Below the pieces are notes generated by a model, which had not been told where the DNA came from, did not search any database, and saw only the letters and a program-made list of their open reading frames with translations. Positions 46,424 through 59,098 of a stretch of 64,000 nucleotides of DNA are shown here, piece by piece. Source of the stretch: Cyprinodon diabolis (Eukaryota; Chordata; Actinopteri; Cyprinodontiformes; Cyprinodontidae); assembly GCA_030533445.1 (NCBI GenBank), contig JARPUW010000320.1, positions 25,802-89,801 on the forward strand. The letters run 5' to 3'. A program made the translations under genes and the position numbers. The number at the start of each line of letters is the position of its first letter. Position 1 is the stretch's first letter.

Positions 46424-49400
46424 TTATAATTCTCCCGTATACCCAAAACTTCGGCACGTAACTAGTCCCGCACGGTTTGGCGGATCGGGCCCAAAGTTGG
46501 CACACGCGTCGGGACCAATGGGGTGATGTGTGCTTGTATAAAACTTTCTCATTAGTCCGAAGGTTTGCGAATTATTAGCGAAAACGTCGCAAAAAAATCC
46601 CATAGGAAATGAATGGGGAGAGGAAAAAAAAAGCATAAAAAACAGCACTTCACTGTGTCGGCATACATTCACCTAGAAAAACAGTTTGAAGCTCAGTTTG
46701 TAGATAAATCCTTCGTCTATTTAAAACTGAAGACGGTATGTTGATAACTGCTACGGTTTTTGTATAATCAGACCTCAAGCGCCACAAAGTTTTAGCAAAA
46801 TCCAGCCTGCTAGAGTGGAGCAACTGAAAAGCTAGAGTGTGAGGCAGGCGTTTTTTAAACACAAAAAAACATTTTAAACTCGCCCTCACGGCCACATATT
46901 TATAGCTAGAGTCACCATTTTTGGTCAGTTTGTAGACTGAAATCTCTGGACCCACACAATATCTTCGGAATTACGGTAGGATTAATACTTTTCCTTAAAA
47001 ACCCTCCAGACCGACCTAAAGTCGATGAAAATCAGAGCCGTTTTTCATTGGTTTTGGAGCAGAAGAGGGGAGAAAAACGAATCAGACTATGTGTTTTAAA
47101 CTCGTCATAAATATTTTTCTGAATGACACACATACACCAAAGTTGGCATAGTTGGAGTCGAAGGATGGCTGACGCTCACGGTGAAAAAATATTTTGAATA
47201 ACTCATACGGTTTTTGCTCAGCAGTCGTTTGTTCGGAGGACATTTTAAGCAGCTGAAAGCTGGGGGAGAGTGTCCTGCTGCAGCTAGCTCAATTAGAAGA
47301 TCAGGTGTGACAAAACGTTTTTTCTTTTTCTTTCTCTTCCCATTCAGGTTGTAGATGACCTACAGCCATGAAAGTTACTCCAATTGAAGACAAGATATAG
47401 CTGTCGCTTAGATAAAAATAATTTTTCAGATACCTTTTACGGTTTTTACTCAGCAGTCGTTTGTTCGGAGGGGTGCTTTAGCAGCTAAAAGGTGAGTGAG
47501 AGTGAGGTCCTGCAGTTCAAACAAAGGGAGGAGCAGGTGGGCCAACCATTTTGTTTGTGCTTCGTTTTGGGTTGTGAAAGACCTACAGACATGAAGGTTA
47601 CCCCAGTCTGAGACAAAGGATAGATGTTGCTTTCACTGAAAGAATTTTTCAGATATCTTTTACGGTTTTTGCTCAGCAGTCGTTTGTTCGGAGGGTAAGC
47701 ACCTGGAAGCTAGCTGACAGTTAGCTTCTGCAGCAGCCTGCTAGAGTGCAGCTGCTGAAATCTTAGTGTGAGGCGGCCATTCTTTTAAGATCAAACATCT
47801 TATTCTCGCCCTCACGGCCACATATTTGGAGCTACAGTCACCATTTTTGGTCAGTTTGTAGACTGAAACCTCTGGACTCACACAATGTCTTCGGAATTAC
47901 GGTAGGATTAATACTTTTCCTTAAAAACCGTCCAGACCAACCTAAAGTCGATGAGAGTTTCAGCCTTTCTCTATTCTTTTTGAGCTGAAGATGGGAGAGA
48001 AACGAATCAGACTATGTGTTTTCAACTCGTCATAAATATTTTTCTGAATGACACACATACACCAAAGTTGGTATAGTTGGAGTCGAAGGATTGCTGATGC
48101 TCATGGTGAAAATGTTTTTTGAATAACTCATACGGTTTTTGATCAGTAGTCGTTTGTTCGGTGCCGTTCTTCCCATACAAAAAAGCCTGGGAAGAAGAAA
48201 CCAATAGTGAGTGCAGCTGTTGTCTGTGTCAGTGAGAGGCTCGTTAAGCGTTGTCAAGGTTACCAAGCTTCAAACAGATTTTACCTCTGCTGTTTTAAAC
48301 AGCACATATTAATCTAATGGAGGGTGAAAGGACTGATTTAACATTGGGAAATGGATACTATATGACTGCTGTCCATGACACTTCCCTTGCCACTCAGCAC
48401 TGATAGACTTTCAAAATAAGACTCCAGGGACCCTACAAAATAAAAGCCTCTATATTTTTTACATATATTTATTGCCCTATATGGCTCAACATTATGACCC
48501 AAACTCAACCCCGTTTTAGAGAATAGACTCTAGGAGACTGTTTAAAACACACCCTGTAGCAAATTTCAAAATAAAAGCCTCCCATTTCCGCTTCATCTAC
48601 TGCCCTAATAACATGGAAAAAGAGTGATTTAACGATTGGAAAGTAATCAACTATCATTGACGGGTCTGAACATTTTCTATAAACACAACTCTGTTGGACT
48701 TTCAAAATAAGACTCCAGGGACCCTACAAAATAAAAGCCTCTAGATTATACTAATGCATTAATTGATGCAAATGGCTCAACATTATGACCCAAACTCTTC
48801 CAGGTTGTTTTTATTAGACTCTAGTGACCTTTTCAAAACACACCCAGAGCAAATTTCACAATAAAAGTCTCCCATTTACTCTGTAATACAGCAACTATTC
48901 ACCTAATAACATGGAAAACCAGTGATTTAACATTTGGAAATGGATTCTATATCACTGCTGGGCGTGACCCATCTTTTGATGCACATTCATGATAGACTTT
49001 CAAAATAAGACTACAAGGACTCTACAGAATAAAAGCCTCTTCCTTATACACACTCATACATTCTGGCATATTGCTCATTGCCATTGGTGATTTCATCACT
49101 GCAATGGCTCTTAGAAGGCGGGCGGAGCCCGCCAATGGTAACAGGCGGGCGGAGCCCGCCAAAGGTGATTACATCACTGCAATGGCTCTTAGCAGGCGGG
49201 CGGAGCCCGCCATTGGTGATTTCATCACTGCAATGGCTCTTAGAAGGCGGGCAGAGCCCGCCATTGGTGATTTTTTTCTTCACTGAGATGGCTCCTAGCA
49301 GGCGGGCGAAGCCCGCCAACTGGGCTTTACCCACTGTGTTTCAATATGGACAACCCATATTACCCTTGTGCATCATACGCTGTGCACGTCTATTTCCCAG

Positions 49401-49663
49401 ATTTCAGCACAAGTGGCACACAGCTCTCTTTGCCCATGAACTTGCCCTCTTTCCTTCCCTCAGCAGCCCTCAAAGGCGTAAGCAGTTGGTCTGGGGAGTC
49501 CCGACGTCACTTGCCAGGGCCGTATTGGCCCGGTTCCCCAGACGGGCAGTAGGTGGCCCCCCTCAAAATTTCTTTAGAAATTTTCTAGTTGGGGGGCCAC
49601 ATGCCGAAGGCATGGCCCACCTACTACTATTGCACATATTTATTCCGCGTATTATTATTATTA
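46424..49663. repeat. Unit U15 (class D), 3240 bp
   Basis: Pairs with U5 at a distance of 33,066 bp: same AAGCAGCTGAAAGCTGGGGG and GAAGATCAGGTGTGAC module (near 47296), same single minisatellite copy, length differing by one base. Private GATGGCTGAC and GAGTCCCGACG. GC block 49082-49317, five hairpins. CTCF-like core 49546-49557. Confidence 0.94.
49591..49663. repeat. Minisatellite, single copy (U15)
   Basis: Same single-copy state and same junction as in U5. Confidence 0.9.
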
Positions 49664-52600
49664 TTATAATTCTCCCGTATACCCAAAACTTCGGCGCGTA
49701 ACTAGTCCCGCACGGTTTGGCGGATCGGGCCCAAAGTTGGCACACGCGTCGGGACCAATGGGGTGATGTGTGCTTGTATAAAACTTTCTCATTAGTCCGA
49801 AGGTTTGCGAATTATTAGCGAAAACGTCGCAAAAAAATCCCATAGGAAATGAATGGGGAGAGGAAAAAAAAAGCATAAAAAACAGCACTTCACTGTGTCG
49901 GCATACATTCACCTAGAAAAACAGTTTGAAGCTCAGTTTGTAGATAAATCCTTCGTCTATTTAAAACTGAAGACGGTATGTTGATAACTGCTACGGTTTT
50001 TGTATAATCAGACCTCAAGCGCCACAAAGTTTTAGCAAAATCCAGCCTGCTAGAGTGGAGCAACTGAAAAGCTAGAGTGTGAGGCAGGCGTTTTTTAAAC
50101 ACAAAAAAACATTTTAAACTCGCCCTCACGGCCACATATTTATAGCTAGAGTCACCATTTTTGGTCAGTTTGTAGACTGAAATCTCTGGACCCACACAAT
50201 ATCTTCGGAATTACGGTAGGATTAATACTTTTCCTTAAAAACCCTCCAGACCGACCTAAAGTCGATGAAAATCAGAGCCGTTTTTCATTGGTTTTGGAGC
50301 AGAAGAGGGGAGAAAAACGAATCCGACTATGTGTTTTAAACTCGTCATAAATATTTTTCTGAATGACACACATACACCAAAGTTGGCATAGTTGGAGTCG
50401 AAGGATGTCTGACGCTCACGGTGAAAAAATTTTTTGAATAACTCATACGGTTTTTGCTCAGCAGTCGTTTGTTCGGAGGACATTTTAAGCACCTGAAAGC
50501 TGAGTGACAGTGACCTGCTGCAGCTAGCTCAATTAGAAGCTTAGGTGTGATGAAACGTTTTTTCTTTTTCTTTCTCTTCCCATTCAGTTTGTAGATGACC
50601 TACAGCCATGAAAGTTACTCCAATTGAAGACAAGATATAGCTGTCGCTTAGATAAAAAGAATTTTTCAGACAACTTTTATGGTTTTTACTCAGCAGTCGT
50701 TTGTTCGGAGGGGTGCTTTAGCAGCTAAAAGGTGAGTGAGAGTGAGGTCCTGCAGTTCAAACAAAGGGAGGAGCAGGTGGGCCAACCATTTTGTTTGTGC
50801 TTCGTTTTGGGTTGTGAAAGACCTACAGACATGAAGGTTACCCCAGTCTGAGACAAAGGATAGATGTTGCTTTCACTGAAAGAATTTTTCAGATATCTTT
50901 TACGGTTTTTGCTCAGCAGTCGTTTGTTCGGAGGGTAAGCACCTGGAAGCTAGCTGACAGTTAGCTTCTGCAGCAGCCTGCTAGAGTGCAGCTGCTGAAA
51001 TCTTAGTGTGAGGCGGCCATTTTTTTAAGATCAAACATCTTATTCTCGCCCTCACGGCCACATATTTGGAGCTACAGTCACCATTTTTGGTCAGTTTGTA
51101 GACTGAAACCTCTGGACTCACACAATGTCTTCGGAATTACGGTAGGATTAATACTTTTCCTTAAAAACCCTCCAGACCAACCTAAAGTCGATGAGTTTCA
51201 GCCTTTCTCCATTCTTTTTGAGCTGAAGATGGGAGAGAAACGAATCAGACTATGTGTTTTCAAGTCGTCATAAATATTGTTCTGAATGACACACATACAC
51301 CAAAGTTGGTATACTTGGAGTCGAAGGATTGCTGATGCTCATGGTGAAAATGTTTTTTGAATAACTCATACGGTTTTTGATCAGTAGTCGTTTGTTTTCG
51401 TTGCCGTTCTTCCCATACAAAAAAGCCTGGGAAGAAGAAACCAATAGTGAGTGCAGCTGTTGTCTGTGTCAGTGAGAGGCTCGTTAAGCGTTGTCAAGGT
51501 TACCAAGCTTCAAACAGATTTTACCTCTGCTGTTTTAAACAGCACATATTAATCTAATGGAGGGTGAAAGGACTGATTTAACATTGGGAAATGGATACTA
51601 TATGACTGCTGTCCATGACACTTCCCTTGCCACTCAGCACTGATAGACTTTCAAAATAAGACTCCAGGGACCCTACAAAATAAAAGCCTCTATATTTTTT
51701 ACATATATTTATTGCCCTATATGGCTCAATATTATGACCCAAACTCAACCCCGTTTTAGAGAATAGACTCTAGGAGACTGTTTAAAACACACCCTATAGC
51801 AAATTTCAAAATAAAAGCCTCCCATTTCCGCTTCATCTACTGCCCTAATAACATGGAAAAAGAGTGATTTAACGATTGGAAAGTAATCAACTATCATTGA
51901 CGGGTCTGAACATTTTCTATAAACACAACTCTGTTGGACTTTCAAAATAAGACTCCAGCGACCCTACAAAATAAAAGCCTCTAGATTATACTAATGCATT
52001 AATTGATGCAAATGGCTCAACATTATGACCCAAACTCTTCCAGGTTGTTTTTATTAGACTCTAGTGACCTTTTCAAAACACACCCAGAGCAAATTTCACA
52101 ATAAAAGTCTCCCATTTACTCTGTAATACAGCAACTATTCACCTAATAACATGGAAAACCAGTGATTTAACATTTGGAAATTGATTCTATATAACTGCTG
52201 GGCATGACCCATCTTTAGATGCACTTCCATGATAGACTTTCAAAATAAGACTCCAGGGACTCTACAGAATAAAAGCCTCTTCCTTATACACACTCATACA
52301 TTCTGGCATATTGCTCATTGCCATTTGTAATTTCATCACTGCAATGGCTCTTAGAAGGCGGGCGGAGCCCGCCATTGGTGATTTCATCACTGCAATGGCT
52401 CTTAGAAGGCGGGCAGAGCCCGCCATTGGTGATTTTTTTCTTCACTGAGATGGCTCCTAGCAGGCGGGCGAAGCCCGCCAACTGGGCTTTACCCACTGTG
52501 TTTCAATATGGACAACCCATATTACCCTTGTGCATCATACGCTGTGCACGTCTATTTCCCAGATGTCAGCACAAGTGGCACACAGCTCTCTTTGCCCATG

Positions 52601-52756
52601 AACTTGCCCTCTTTCCTTCCCTCAGCAGCCCTCAAAGGCGTAAGCAGTTGGTCTGGGGAGCCCCGACGTCACTTGCCAGGGCCGTATTGGCCCGGTTCCC
52701 AAGACGGGCAGTAGGTGGCCCCCCTCAAAATTTCTTTAGAAATTTTCTAGTTATTA
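49664..52756. repeat. Unit U16 (class B), 3093 bp
   Basis: Pairs with U6 at 33,065 bp, sharing GATGTCTGAC, AGACAACTTTTATGG (near 50669), TTTCGTTGCC (51396-51405), the divergent patch near 52180-52260 and the three-hairpin GC block 52322-52479. The 3-bp length difference is one ATT. CTCF-like core 52708-52719. No minisatellite. Confidence 0.94.
52322..52479. repeat. Contracted GC hairpin block, three hairpins (U16)
   Basis: Same contraction, same opening CATTTGTAATTTC and same loop order as in U6, supporting common descent of the two units. Confidence 0.9.
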
Positions 52757-55700
52757 TTATAATTCTCCCGTATACCCAAAACTTCGGCGCGTAACTAGTC
52801 CCGCACGGTTTGGCGGATCGGGCCCAAAGTTGGCACACGCGTCGGGACCAATGGGGTGATGTGTGCTTGTATAAAACTTTCTCATTAGTCCGAAGGTTTG
52901 CGAATTATTAGCGAAAACGTCGCAAAAAAATCCCATAGGAAATGAATGGGGAGAGGAAAAAAAAAGCATAAAAAACAGCACTTCACTGTGTCGGCATACA
53001 TTCACCTAGAAAAACAGTTTGAAGCTCAGTTTGTAGATAAATCCTTCGTCTATTTAAAACTGAAGACGGTATGTTGATAACTGCTACGGTTTTTGTATAA
53101 TCAGACCTCAAGCGCCACAAAGTTTTAGCAAAATCCAGCCTGCTAGAGTGGAGCAACTGAAAAGCTAGAGTGTGAGGCAGGCGTTTTTTAAACACAAAAA
53201 AACATTTTAAACTCGCCCTCACGGCCACATATTTATAGCTAGAGTCACCATTTTTGGTCAGTTTGTAGACTGAAATCTCTGGACCCACACAATATCTTCG
53301 GAATTACGGTAGGATTAATACTTTTCCTTAAAAACCCTCCAGACCGACCTAAAGTCGATGAAAATCAGAGCCGTTTTTCATTGGTTTTGGAGCAGAAGAG
53401 GGGAGAAAAACGAATCCGACTATGTGTTTTAAACTCGTCATAAATATTTTTCTGAATGACACACATACACCAAAGTTGGCATAGTTGGAGTCGAAGGATG
53501 ACTGACGCTCACGGTGAAAAAATTTTTTGAATAACTCATACGGTTTTTGCTCAGCAGTCGTTTGTTCGGAGGACATTTTAAGCACCTGAAAGCTGAGTGA
53601 CAGTGACCTGCTGCAGCTAGCTCAATTAGAAGCTTAGGTGTGATGAAACGTTTTTTCTTTTTCTTTCTCTTCCCATTCAGTTTGTAGATGACCTACAGCC
53701 ATGAAAGTTACTCCAATTGAAGACAAGATATAGCTGTCGCTTAGATAAAAAGAATTTTTCAGATACCTTTTACGGTTTTTACTCAGCAGTCGTTTGTTCG
53801 GAGGGGTGCTTTAGCAGCTAAAAGGTGAGTGAGAGTGAGGTCCTGCAGTTCAAACAAAGGGAGGAGCAGGTGGGCCAACCATTTTGTTTGTGCTTCGTTT
53901 TGGGTTGTGAAAGACCTACAGACATGAAGGTTACCCCAGTCTGAGACAAAGGATAGATGTTGCTTTCACTGAAAGAATTTTTCAGATATCTTTTACGGTT
54001 TTTGCTCAGCAGTCGTTTGTTCGGAGGGTAAGCACCTGGAAGCTAGCTGACAGTTAGCTTCTGCAGCAGCCTGCTAGAGTGCAGCTGCTGAAATCTTAGT
54101 GTGAGGCGGCCATTTTTTAAGATCAAACATCTTATTCTCGCCCTCACGGCCACATATTTGGAGCTACAGTCACCATTTTTGGTCAGTTTGTAGACTGAAA
54201 CCTCTGGACTCACACAATGTCTTCGGAATTACGGTAGGATTAATACTTTGCCTTAAAAACCCTCCAGACCAACCTAAAGTGGATGAGAGTTTCAGCCTTT
54301 CTCCATTCTTTTTGAGCTGAAGATGGGAGAAAAACGAATCAGACTATGTGTTTTCAACTCGTCATAAATATTTTTCTGAATGACACACATACACCAAAGT
54401 TGGTATAGTTGGAGTCGAAGGATTGCTGATGCTCATGGTGAAAATGTTTTTTGAATAACTCATACGGTTTTTGATCAGTAGTCGTTTGTTCGGTGCCGTT
54501 CTTCCCATACAAAAAAGCCTGGGAAGAAGAAACCAATAGTGAGTGCAGCTGTTGTCTGTGTCAGTGAGAGGCTCGTTAAGCGTTGTCAAGGTTACCAAGC
54601 TTCAAACAGATTTTACCTCTGCTGTTTTAAACAGCACATATTAATCTAATGGAGGGTGAAAGGACTGATTTAACATTGGGAAATGGATACTATATGACTG
54701 CTGTACATGACACTTCCCTTGCCACTCAGCACTGATAGACTTTCAAAATAAGACTCCAGGGACCCTACAAAATAAAAGCCTCTATATTTTTTACATATAT
54801 TTATTGCTCTATATGGCTCAACATTATGACCCAAACTCAACCCCGTTTTAGAGAATAGACTCTAGGAGACTGTTTAAAACACACCCTATAGCAAATTTCA
54901 AAATAAAAGCCTCCCATTTCCGCTTCATCTACTGCCCTAATAACATGGAAAAAGAGTGATTTAACGATTGGAAAGTAATCAACTATCATTGACGGGTCTG
55001 AACATTTTCTATAAACACAACTCTGTTGGACTTTCAAAATAAGACTCCAGGGACCCTACAAAATAAAAGCCTCTAGATTATAGTAATGCATTAATTGATG
55101 CAAATGGCTCAACATTATGACCCAAACTCTTCCAGGTTGTTTTTATTAGACTCTAGTGACCTTTTCAAAACACACCCCAGAGCAAATTTCACAATAAAAG
55201 TCTCCCATTTACTCTGTAATACAGCAACTATTCACCTAATAACATGGAAAACCAGTGATTTAACATTTGGAAATGGATTCTATATCACTGCTGGGCGTGA
55301 CCCATCTTTTGATGCACATTCATGATAGACTTTCAAAATAAGACTACAAGGACTCTACAGAATAAAAGCCTCTTCCTTATACACACTCATACATTCTGGC
55401 ATATTGCTCATTGCCATTGGTGATTTCATCACTGCAATGGCTCTTAGAAGGCGGGCGGAGCCCGCCAATGGTAACAGGCGGGCGGAGCCCGCCAAAGGTG
55501 ATTACATCACTGCAATGGCTCTTAGCAGGCGGGCGGAGCCCGCCATTGGTGATTTCATCACTGCAATGGCTCTTAGAAGGCGGGCAGAGCCCGCCATTGG
55601 TGATTTTTTTCTTCACTGAGATGGCTCCTAGCAGGCGGGCGAAGCCCGCCAACTGGGCTTTACCCACTGTGTTTCAATATGGACAACCCATATTACCCTT

Positions 55701-55927
55701 GTGCATCATACTCTGTGCACGTCTATTTCCCAGATTTCAGCACAAGTGGCACACAGCTCTCTTTGCCCATGAACTTGCCCTCTTTCCTTCCCTCAGCAGC
55801 CCTCAAAGGCGTAAGCAGTTGGTCTGGGGAGCCCCGACGTCACTTGCCAGGGCCGTATTGGCCCGGTTCCCCAGACGGGCAGTAGGTGGCCCCCCTCAAA
55901 ATTTCTTTAGAAATTTTCTAGTTATTA
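52757..55927. repeat. Unit U17 (class A), 3171 bp
   Basis: All class A markers; same length as U9, U10 and U18. GC block 55415-55650, CTCF-like core 55879-55890. No minisatellite. I noticed no private difference from U18 by eye. Confidence 0.93.
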
Positions 55928-58900
55928 TTATAATTCTCCCGTATACCCAAAACTTCGGCGCGTAACTAGTCCCGCACGGTTTGGCGGATCGGGCCCAAAG
56001 TTGGCACACGCGTCGGGACCAATGGGGTGATGTGTGCTTGTATAAAACTTTCTCATTAGTCCGAAGGTTTGCGAATTATTAGCGAAAACGTCGCAAAAAA
56101 ATCCCATAGGAAATGAATGGGGAGAGGAAAAAAAAAGCATAAAAAACAGCACTTCACTGTGTCGGCATACATTCACCTAGAAAAACAGTTTGAAGCTCAG
56201 TTTGTAGATAAATCCTTCGTCTATTTAAAACTGAAGACGGTATGTTGATAACTGCTACGGTTTTTGTATAATCAGACCTCAAGCGCCACAAAGTTTTAGC
56301 AAAATCCAGCCTGCTAGAGTGGAGCAACTGAAAAGCTAGAGTGTGAGGCAGGCGTTTTTTAAACACAAAAAAACATTTTAAACTCGCCCTCACGGCCACA
56401 TATTTATAGCTAGAGTCACCATTTTTGGTCAGTTTGTAGACTGAAATCTCTGGACCCACACAATATCTTCGGAATTACGGTAGGATTAATACTTTTCCTT
56501 AAAAACCCTCCAGACCGACCTAAAGTCGATGAAAATCAGAGCCGTTTTTCATTGGTTTTGGAGCAGAAGAGGGGAGAAAAACGAATCCGACTATGTGTTT
56601 TAAACTCGTCATAAATATTTTTCTGAATGACACACATACACCAAAGTTGGCATAGTTGGAGTCGAAGGATGACTGACGCTCACGGTGAAAAAATTTTTTG
56701 AATAACTCATACGGTTTTTGCTCAGCAGTCGTTTGTTCGGAGGACATTTTAAGCACCTGAAAGCTGAGTGACAGTGACCTGCTGCAGCTAGCTCAATTAG
56801 AAGCTTAGGTGTGATGAAACGTTTTTTCTTTTTCTTTCTCTTCCCATTCAGTTTGTAGATGACCTACAGCCATGAAAGTTACTCCAATTGAAGACAAGAT
56901 ATAGCTGTCGCTTAGATAAAAAGAATTTTTCAGATACCTTTTACGGTTTTTACTCAGCAGTCGTTTGTTCGGAGGGGTGCTTTAGCAGCTAAAAGGTGAG
57001 TGAGAGTGAGGTCCTGCAGTTCAAACAAAGGGAGGAGCAGGTGGGCCAACCATTTTGTTTGTGCTTCGTTTTGGGTTGTGAAAGACCTACAGACATGAAG
57101 GTTACCCCAGTCTGAGACAAAGGATAGATGTTGCTTTCACTGAAAGAATTTTTCAGATATCTTTTACGGTTTTTGCTCAGCAGTCGTTTGTTCGGAGGGT
57201 AAGCACCTGGAAGCTAGCTGACAGTTAGCTTCTGCAGCAGCCTGCTAGAGTGCAGCTGCTGAAATCTTAGTGTGAGGCGGCCATTTTTTAAGATCAAACA
57301 TCTTATTCTCGCCCTCACGGCCACATATTTGGAGCTACAGTCACCATTTTTGGTCAGTTTGTAGACTGAAACCTCTGGACTCACACAATGTCTTCGGAAT
57401 TACGGTAGGATTAATACTTTGCCTTAAAAACCCTCCAGACCAACCTAAAGTGGATGAGAGTTTCAGCCTTTCTCCATTCTTTTTGAGCTGAAGATGGGAG
57501 AAAAACGAATCAGACTATGTGTTTTCAACTCGTCATAAATATTTTTCTGAATGACACACATACACCAAAGTTGGTATAGTTGGAGTCGAAGGATTGCTGA
57601 TGCTCATGGTGAAAATGTTTTTTGAATAACTCATACGGTTTTTGATCAGTAGTCGTTTGTTCGGTGCCGTTCTTCCCATACAAAAAAGCCTGGGAAGAAG
57701 AAACCAATAGTGAGTGCAGCTGTTGTCTGTGTCAGTGAGAGGCTCGTTAAGCGTTGTCAAGGTTACCAAGCTTCAAACAGATTTTACCTCTGCTGTTTTA
57801 AACAGCACATATTAATCTAATGGAGGGTGAAAGGACTGATTTAACATTGGGAAATGGATACTATATGACTGCTGTACATGACACTTCCCTTGCCACTCAG
57901 CACTGATAGACTTTCAAAATAAGACTCCAGGGACCCTACAAAATAAAAGCCTCTATATTTTTTACATATATTTATTGCTCTATATGGCTCAACATTATGA
58001 CCCAAACTCAACCCCGTTTTAGAGAATAGACTCTAGGAGACTGTTTAAAACACACCCTATAGCAAATTTCAAAATAAAAGCCTCCCATTTCCGCTTCATC
58101 TACTGCCCTAATAACATGGAAAAAGAGTGATTTAACGATTGGAAAGTAATCAACTATCATTGACGGGTCTGAACATTTTCTATAAACACAACTCTGTTGG
58201 ACTTTCAAAATAAGACTCCAGGGACCCTACAAAATAAAAGCCTCTAGATTATAGTAATGCATTAATTGATGCAAATGGCTCAACATTATGACCCAAACTC
58301 TTCCAGGTTGTTTTTATTAGACTCTAGTGACCTTTTCAAAACACACCCCAGAGCAAATTTCACAATAAAAGTCTCCCATTTACTCTGTAATACAGCAACT
58401 ATTCACCTAATAACATGGAAAACCAGTGATTTAACATTTGGAAATGGATTCTATATCACTGCTGGGCGTGACCCATCTTTTGATGCACATTCATGATAGA
58501 CTTTCAAAATAAGACTACAAGGACTCTACAGAATAAAAGCCTCTTCCTTATACACACTCATACATTCTGGCATATTGCTCATTGCCATTGGTGATTTCAT
58601 CACTGCAATGGCTCTTAGAAGGCGGGCGGAGCCCGCCAATGGTAACAGGCGGGCGGAGCCCGCCAAAGGTGATTACATCACTGCAATGGCTCTTAGCAGG
58701 CGGGCGGAGCCCGCCATTGGTGATTTCATCACTGCAATGGCTCTTAGAAGGCGGGCAGAGCCCGCCATTGGTGATTTTTTTCTTCACTGAGATGGCTCCT
58801 AGCAGGCGGGCGAAGCCCGCCAACTGGGCTTTACCCACTGTGTTTCAATATGGACAACCCATATTACCCTTGTGCATCATACTCTGTGCACGTCTATTTC

Positions 58901-59098
58901 CCAGATTTCAGCACAAGTGGCACACAGCTCTCTTTGCCCATGAACTTGCCCTCTTTCCTTCCCTCAGCAGCCCTCAAAGGCGTAAGCAGTTGGTCTGGGG
59001 AGCCCCGACGTCACTTGCCAGGGCCGTATTGGCCCGGTTCCCCAGACGGGCAGTAGGTGGCCCCCCTCAAAATTTCTTTAGAAATTTTCTAGTTATTA
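55928..59098. repeat. Unit U18 (class A), 3171 bp
   Basis: All class A markers. GC block 58586-58821, CTCF-like core 59050-59061. No minisatellite, two ATT. Confidence 0.93.

Noticed and set aside
45505..46461. 318-codon open frame with 22-residue repeats (also 314 codons at 22631-23575)
   Set aside because: It starts at a non-ATG codon, consists of GC-block and minisatellite repeats translated in a period divisible by three, and the opposite strand is open as well. No domain or codon signature is visible.
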